A stretch of 64,000 nt of DNA from Bathynomus jamesi (lineage: Eukaryota; Arthropoda; Malacostraca; Isopoda; Cirolanidae): contig JAJOZX010009062.1 in NCBI GenBank assembly GCA_023014485.1, positions 101,996 through 165,995 on the forward strand, given 5' to 3'. Numbering within the stretch: the first letter of the stretch is position 1; each line of letters starts with the position of its first letter. Positions 57,217-64,000 of the stretch are shown in pieces. The translations under genes were made by a program, and so were the position numbers. The notes beneath the pieces were generated by a model, which was not told the DNA's origin, did no database searches, and saw only the letters and a program-made list of their open reading frames with translations.

Positions 57217-60157
57217 ATGTATGTAAAATGTAGTTATATACAATAAAAAAAATACTTGCAAAAATTGTTGATTTTTCGTAAATTTCAACTTCAAATAACT
57301 TATAAGTAGCTAGGAGTGGTCAAATCTGAATTTTAAAGCCATATTTCGATTTAGCACATAAAAATGCATCATTTGGTCGCTAGTAGTCTTTGAAAATCTC
57401 AAGATTTCACTCTGCTCCCTAAAATTGACACACCCTAATAATAAAAGGCAAATTACCGTATTGGCCCCAATATAAGACGAGGTTTTTGTTCAACATCGCG
57501 ACCTTAAAAAATGCATCTCGTTTAATATTCGCGAAATATTAGTCAAGTTTTAATGTGTCATACTTACGGTATTTACTTGTTGCCGACTATCTGGTGACCG
57601 AACACGCCAGGATTGAACGTGGCTGTTATATGGCGATGATTATCTCCAGTTTTGTATTTTTGTATAATTTCTAACATTTCATTTAGCAAGTTTTTGTCCA
57701 CTTTTTCTACAAATTATTTTTTAAATAGGCTTAATAAAAATGTTATATGCCGATCATTATCTGCAACAGTAGTACAGTATAATATATTTTTTTTTAAATT
57801 TCAAGCAAAATTTCGGATCACCTGAATATCAGGGCCTCCAGCCTCATTTACCAAATGATATCTTCATTAAAACTAACGAAAATGTCACGACTTAACCTAA
57901 CCAATCATCAAGGCGTACGTTATTATATTTGTTACTTTAATTAAAGCAAACAAGAAGAATACATGGGGGCCCTGATCTTATATTTGGAGCCGTCTCATAT
58001 TCAGGCCAATATAGTATTTTCATAAACTGTAATTTCACATAATATGCATCAAGTACAACCGTTCTATGGCTATTCAGCGAAGGAAAGTAGCAAATAAAAT
58101 TAACAAGCTTTTCGGTCACATCACGGAATACTGTAACAGAAGTGTACGTTAAAAAACAGTACTTTAAATAACCAATTGATCTGTACATACACAACTGAAA
58201 ATGGATTTTCTCACATTTTATATTCTGAAAAGTACAAACCATCTGTTCATGTCTAATACAGGCAGTATGTATGCCAGTTTACATAATGAACTGGTTTTTT
58301 TTTCATTTTGTTGACTTCTGCACAAGTTTCTCACGTAGGTCCGGTTTGTATAAGTGGCAACTGTAAATTTACACATGTGACGGGAGTGCGTTAAGCCCAG
58401 AAAGTTATTGTATTTTAACCGATCTTTTTCCACTGTAGTTTTTATTGGAGTTTAGCCTGAAAGACCAAACATGTTTCGAAACATAACAGAACTCTAACAA
58501 AGGGTGTCAAACATTTGATCAGCACAATTTCTTCAATGAAATAAAAAGAAATGAATGAAACAGTTTAACACAATTTGGCTGCAGTCATCACTTACTTTTA
58601 GTAAAACGTAGCTACTTCAAACGTCGTCATTTGTAAATGGAAGTACCAATTATTAAATAAAAATCGCGATCTTTTTACGCTTTATTAATTTTGGGTTAAC
58701 AAATGATACTTTTAATGTTTTATAAAATTAATCAGCGGTTATACAAAGTATATTTATGTAATAGACAGTTTACAATAGATGATAAAGAAACTAAACAATA
58801 CTTCATCACAGAAGTGCTAAACATTATTCAAACGTAACATAAATATGTAAAATACTTTAGTTTAGTCGCTCTTCAACTTATTCGTGATGATCTTAAGTTG
58901 ATATTAATGGAAGAGCAGAAGGGACATTGTCGAACCCCTCCATTTACGCATAGCCAATCAAGAAAAGCATTTCTGTTTGTGGAGTTTTGCAGTGCTCATC
59001 GTAGAAGCTGAAACTGAAGCCACCCTTTGGCAGGTAAACAGACGAGCACAATATGAAATTTTTGTTTGATTTCTCCGTTTATTCCCCAAACAATTTTATA
59101 TAAATTAAAATTTACATTAGAAAGGTCACAAATTTCCTTGTGTAATAAATAAACAGAATCGTATTAATTTTTCCAAAATGTTTCCATGCCTCCTAACACC
59201 ACATTCGGACTAGAATACCAATCATTGTTAATTTCATATCACATATCTAAATTGTACAGAAATTTTGCAATTTGTGTTCTTTTTCCTAAATAAAGTTTTG
59301 AATTTGTAAAGTAAAGTTTATTTAGAGTTTCTATAAGTATTTTAGTAAATTTAATTATAGCTTAACCTTATAATGAAGTATTCATGTGAAGCAAACTGCC
59401 ATTCACTCATAATGAATTTCATGTAAATTTCAAATATACTGTACGCATGCCACATACAGACCCACGATCTTTGAAAGGGTTATTCAATCTATCAAGAATT
59501 ATATTAGAATGACGTTTTCTGAAACTCAGACAGTGTTCATTTTATATAAAGTGTCCTTCACAAAATCACTTTATCACTTTGAAAATGATGATCACGTCTT
59601 CGTGAGTAGAATATCGAATCTTAGATTATGGGATGAAACACATTATCATAAAGAGAAAATATTTTAAATTGCTGAAGTACGTTCTTAATTTTGAAGGAAA
59701 ATAGTTTATTGGTTTTAAATCGATAAATATTTGCAATAATAATAATAATAATAATAATACAATAATAATAATAATAATAATAATATAATAATTTAGCGTT
59801 AGGTTATGAAACATTCTTGTGAGAGGTGACGTGGTAATCTCTTCCGGATACAAGATAAACTAGGTTAAAATTCCATTTAGATATGAGTATAAGACAGAAT
59901 GCATTAAAAAAAGCAGTTAGCTTCTGTTCCCCATTGAAATACGGCAGTATAACTTTAGTAAATGAATAACATAAAATAAGCATAATAATGTGACTAAATG
60001 TCTTAATCAGACAAGTGTCGTAACTTTTCATTACTTTTAAAATTAATTCTAAAATCTACATAACAAAAAACATTCTAAATTGAGTTACATTCGAAAACCT
60101 AATATATATTTGTTATTTAATTTCAGTGAAGTAGTGGGTCGCAATAATATATGTATT
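57217..60157. other. Non-coding stretch, copy B
   Basis: Counterpart of 4,278-7,216. (AAT)n at 59,736-59,790. No supported gene. Confidence 0.6.
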
Positions 60158-60374
60158 TTATTTGAGAACGTATCCAATTCCTTGTAGCTCATAGATTATC
60201 AGATACTCGTTGCAACTTCTCTGACAACAATGACGAAACGACCGCACATTCCTCCAGGATGCGTAAACTGCACTTGTTGGTGTAAGCCCCGCTAGTCTGT
60301 ACAGCAAACACTGGAAGCGTCTTCAAATAAGGTTTACCATAGTGGTCAAAGGTTACGTTATTCGCCAAGTAGAT
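60158..60374 (-). pseudogene. Terminal lectin-like exon, copy B, two 1-bp deletions
   Basis: 217 bp against 219 in copy A. One base is missing near 60,208 and one near 60,274, both in short runs, disrupting the frame. Acceptor and stop remain. Confidence 0.65.
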
Positions 60375-60828
60375 CTGAAAGAAATTTAAGCAAAACTGAT
60401 TTTCAGTATTGAAATTACAAATGGGAAAAGAATTAAAAATAATATTTCAGAAAACCACTTTATTACATATAATTATTAGAACAGTAAGGGAGATAGGGAT
60501 ATTTGCCAGAGAAAAATCTAATTAACTTTACTAGTTAATAAGATGTTTTAGTAGTCTTGAACGACATCTTCAATCGAAAGTAATCGGTATTTAAACATAG
60601 AAATTACCATAATTCTTGTTGGTTATTATATTAAAAAAATGAAGTTATATATTGTAACGTTTCTTTCAGTTTCAGTGGAAGTTAATGAGTTTGATTAAAT
60701 GAGTGTCACATTTTATTGTCGCTCGGTAACTTATAAATTAAGGATGAAAGATGTACCACCACGTGCATCTGAACTTACTACTTATTTACTTGAGATACTT
60801 GAAGTTTCTTTTTTTTAATAATAATCTT

Positions 60829-61430
60829 TTTCAGAAAGAACACATTACATAAGATATACATTACATCCATACTGGTATACACAATGTTGGGATTAACGTT
60901 TAATTTTTGGAGTTAATTACAGTATTGTTATTTCAATATGGGTTGGAAAGCATGACAGCTTTTCAGGTAAATTTGAAAAGTAAAGTTTAGTTAGAGTTTG
61001 AGGATCGAACTGCGGGCGATCCCTCTGAAGTATCTCGCCTCGTTTGCTGGATTTAGTGGAGGAGGGAATTGGCTTCCGCTCTCTCTACCTTCGTAGCCAG
61101 CCGCGCATGGCTGGTCATGGACTTTATACAAGAACCTGTCGAAGTGTTTCTTGAAATTATTCAGGTTGGTTCCTCAGTTCTTTGGGCAGGATTTTGAAGA
61201 GTTTCTGGCCTCGTATTCTCAAAGTATTTTCCAGCTTCGTTTTCATGTCCTCCTCTCCTCCTGTCCCACCGAAATAAGACGTACAGAATTTCCCTTTTCT
61301 CTCACAACCATCGAGTATTTTCATTCGTATATTATTGTGTACCACTCGCATTTTCTTTTCACATCGAAGAGTTTCAGGAATTATAGTCGAGACCAGAAGT
61401 CTTCATCTTTCGTTTCCTCTACTTAGACTT
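60829..61430 (-). mobile_element. LINE 3' end, copy B
   Basis: Counterpart of 9,714-10,330. A minus-strand frame 61,351-61,157 keeps RIRGQKLFKILPKELRNQPE. Here the tail is uninterrupted by the CACTG element. Confidence 0.55.
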
Positions 61431-61639
61431 AAAAGTCTTTTGTATGGCATCTATATTTGCAATGTCTCGTTTTCTCTATGGTTTGTGAGTACTGAGCAAT
61501 GCTCAATTATTGTTAGGTCTACATGATATCATGTCCGGAGTAAAAGTGTACGTAGGACAAATTGTTTGTTTTTTCTGATTAATACTAAACTTAAAACCTG
61601 GGCTTTTACTATGTACACGCACATCCAAAAACGGGATTG

Positions 61640-62410
61640 AGTTGTTTTGTTCCACTTCCAAAGTAAACTTAATGGAGGAAGTCCTACGTACACTTTTACT
61701 TTTCGTGAACTATCAAGAAATCCACATTTTCTTCAATGTTTCTCCGCGCTCTTAGGATCGCCATTCCGGAATACATGGATGCCTGCCGAATTAGAAAAAA
61801 TCAACAGTATTGGAAGTGATTTGCATTACCCACCTGCTTTTTTGGAATCTTGTCTTAACAAAACAAACTTTCTATCGCACTTTGTCGAAAAATATTTAGT
61901 ACTTCCATTTTTCACAAGCTTTTTAGGCATTGCTAATGTACTTTAATCTTTCAACATTAATGTAGTATTTTCATATGACAATATTGTGAAAAATATCATA
62001 GTAAAGAATAGTCCTACCAATAATTCAGCATTATCTATAAAATTTATTGTAAACAATGTGATTCCTTTTATACTGGACAGACGGGAAAGGATTTGAACAC
62101 GCGTGTAAAACAACATCAATATTCCGTTAGAACGGGACAGTTGTCCATTGCCATTTTGTCCATTTGTCAGAGTTATCCTACTGTACTGATTGGAATAATG
62201 CTTGTTTTGTTTCACTCAAGCAACATTGTTAATAGAAATATTCTTGAGTCTGCCATTATTCAATTTAAAAATAATTTCAACATTAGCCAGGACCCCTTTT
62301 TTCGCTTGATTCTGTTGTTTTTTGAATTCGTTCTAAAGGATTTAGACAAGAAGGGCAAAGTGCTGGTAGGTCTTCCTTATAAATTTGTATGTTCCTCCTA
62401 CAATTTAAAA
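61640..62410 (+). mobile_element. Penelope-like element remnant, copy B (longer)
   Basis: Includes a reverse transcriptase C-terminal relic (SFNINVVFSYDN near 61,950) and the GIY-YIG part near 62,090 with NTRVKQHQYSVRTGQ, then NRNILESAIIQF, the conserved end of the endonuclease. More complete than copy A. Confidence 0.7.
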
Positions 62411-62431
62411 AAAAAATTTCTTTGTGACCTA

Positions 62432-63079
62432 TAAGGGTGTTTCAGGAGGAAAGGTTAATACTTCGGGAGGTGATAGTATCCGTCATTGTGAGAAAAAAGT
62501 TCATATGAGCATGTGTCTAATTCTGAATGGTTACGGAGATAGAGCTGTTTGAATCTACAAATACAAAAGCATTGTTAATGGTAATCAAGAAAGAGAAACC
62601 AATTACTGTTTCTAACATTTAATGTTTAAACAACGGCATTTTGAATGGTATCAGATACAGAAATAAATTTTTTACAGTTTACAATACGTTTTCGAAATCC
62701 CACCGTCAACCTCAATGCACTTTGCAACTCGTGTGCGAAGATCGCGTGTTGTTCGTCTGAGTTGATCTTGTCGTTCCTTTATGCGGGCAGCAGCATCCAA
62801 ATGCGCGCTAGCAATTCGTCTCGTGTATCCACCTTTCTTTTGTAAACTTGACTTTTCATCCACCCCCACAAACAATAACTAACGGAGAGAGGTCTGAAGA
62901 CCTGGTGGCCATTGAATGGGACCACCGCGGGGAAAGGAAGAGAGCGCGCGCATCAGATTCAAACAGCTCTATCCCGTAACCATTCAGAATTAGACACATG
63001 TTCATTTGAACTTTTTCTCACAATGACCGATACTATCACCTCCCGAAGTATTGATCTTTCCTCCTGAAACACCCTGTAT
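62432..63079. mobile_element. Mariner-like DNA transposon with about 125-bp TIRs, internally deleted
   Basis: Ends AGGGTGTTTCAGGAGGAAAG and its inverse; TIRs span 62,432-62,557 and about 62,954-63,079, with TA at the borders. Copy A has an uninterrupted site at about 11,117. The minus-strand frame 62,875-62,672 (LRTRVAKCIEVDGG) resembles the C-terminus of Tc1/mariner-type transposases of arthropods. Confidence 0.75.
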
Positions 63080-64000
63080 ATATTCTCGAACTTGTTATTT
63101 GTTTCAGTGTTCCTGACGATGTCATTAGACGAAGGCGTTTGAGCACCATTCTGTTTTCTTTTTAGTTTGTAGCAGTTTTATTATTTATTATATTCATTAT
63201 TTATTCATCAAAGTGACACTCATACCTTTAATCCTGCAGTTCTTTTACTTTCATGAACAATAAGACTGATTTCCCATAAGGTGAGGAACTTCCAAGTCCA
63301 CGAACAACCATGGGTTCGATTCTGCATCTGTGTGAGAGCAGTACTGAAATCTTCATCTACTGCGTTTAGAGTAGGATTACTGTGAATGAAAGAGTGAATA
63401 TTATCATAAAAAATAAATTTGATTTAGGAAACTTCTGTGAACTAAATAAGAAAATACAGGGTGCTTCATAAAAATGTTAATACTTATATGGAGTTTTATT
63501 TTTTATTTCTCATTCATTTCTAAACATTTATGTTCACTCTTACCATTTACTTTCAGCTTGGAAATTTAGTTAATTTATGTCATTATTCAATGAAATTCCG
63601 TCACAACGAAGACCCCCCAAAATTAACATTGGAAACAATAAGTAACTATAATGTTTTATATACGCTTTACCTCTTCACTATTTCTTTACTTGGATTTGTT
63701 TCCACAATTACCAATGATCTTCTCTCATTAATGTCTCACACTCGTTTCAACTTCAAATTCTTATAAGCATTTTACTCTATTTATTACACTTTGCTTATTA
63801 TTATTGCATATTTATACGTCACCTGTTCATGTTCATTTTCTTTGAATAACTTTATTCCGTTATAAAGTGTTCCAAGTCTTTATTATTGGGTGGAAAAATC
63901 AATCGATTCCGCATCATTCTTTCAATTAAAACTAATTTTATTCCTTACAAGTTATTTTTAGGTATAAAATTATGAGAGAATGAGACATTTTCTTCTATTA
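63080..64000. other. AT-rich end of copy B
   Basis: Counterpart of 11,130-12,157. No gene seen. Confidence 0.6.

Larger units (their letters stand above)
52951..64000. repeat. Large duplicated block, copy B
   Basis: Matches 1-12,157 and runs to the window end. Lacks the CACTG transposon, has a private transposon at 62,432-63,079 and about 170 extra bases at 60,420-60,590. Confidence 0.93.

Overview
The window is eukaryotic and AT-rich, with long stretches of non-coding DNA, (AT)n/(AC)n/(AAT)n microsatellites, phase-matched short exons and many retroelement and DNA-transposon remains. An interstitial TTAGG run (about 20,950-20,975), animal-type non-LTR and Penelope-like elements and arthropod-type transposases point to an arthropod, probably an insect. 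A cockroach or termite would fit, but the species is a guess.

Layout. (1) 1-12,157 and 52,951-64,000 are two nearly identical copies (A and B) of one block. They are either a tandem duplication with a period near 52.95 kb or two haplotypes assembled in series. Each carries a multi-copy transposase-like gene, a 1.2-kb inserted repeat, a terminal exon of a host gene (minus strand), a LINE 3' end and a Penelope-like GIY-YIG remnant. Copy A alone has a 2-kb CACTG-ended DNA transposon; copy B alone has a 0.65-kb transposon with long terminal inverted repeats. Each insertion has its empty site in the other copy. (2) 13.7-25.4 kb holds the 5' half of a secreted host gene on the minus strand: a signal-peptide exon followed by small phase-1 exons, some with coiled-coil character. 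Its 5' part is itself duplicated (S1 14,783-19,091; S2 21,285-25,380 plus 43,184-43,574). (3) 25,381-43,183 is a 17.8-kb Polinton/Maverick (adintovirus-like) element inserted into S2. It has terminal inverted repeats, a 6-bp target duplication GTAAAG, and the intact empty site in S1. (4) 43.6-52.9 kb is host intergenic DNA with at least four non-LTR retrotransposon fragments and an orphan plus-strand paralogue of the terminal host exon.

The Polinton carries, on the minus strand, three unassigned genes and a protein-primed-type family B DNA polymerase. On the plus strand it carries a packaging ATPase, a small basic protein, an unassigned protein, a retroviral-type integrase with chromodomain, a TLPS-type protein (probable minor capsid), a basic pVI/pX-like protein, a probable double-jelly-roll major capsid protein and an adenain-like cysteine protease. 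A spliced acidic gene built from duplicated exons lies beyond the protease on the minus strand, followed by a 113-bp satellite with tRNA-like A-box sequence. Both terminal repeats carry an outward-facing TATA promoter. The left one points at exon 1 of the S2 host gene copy.

Most of the large Polinton genes are interrupted by single-base frameshifts with intact codons on either side. Copies A and B also differ largely by one-base indels in short homopolymers. Uncorrected long-read errors are therefore a serious alternative to genuine decay. No tRNA, rRNA or CRISPR was found.
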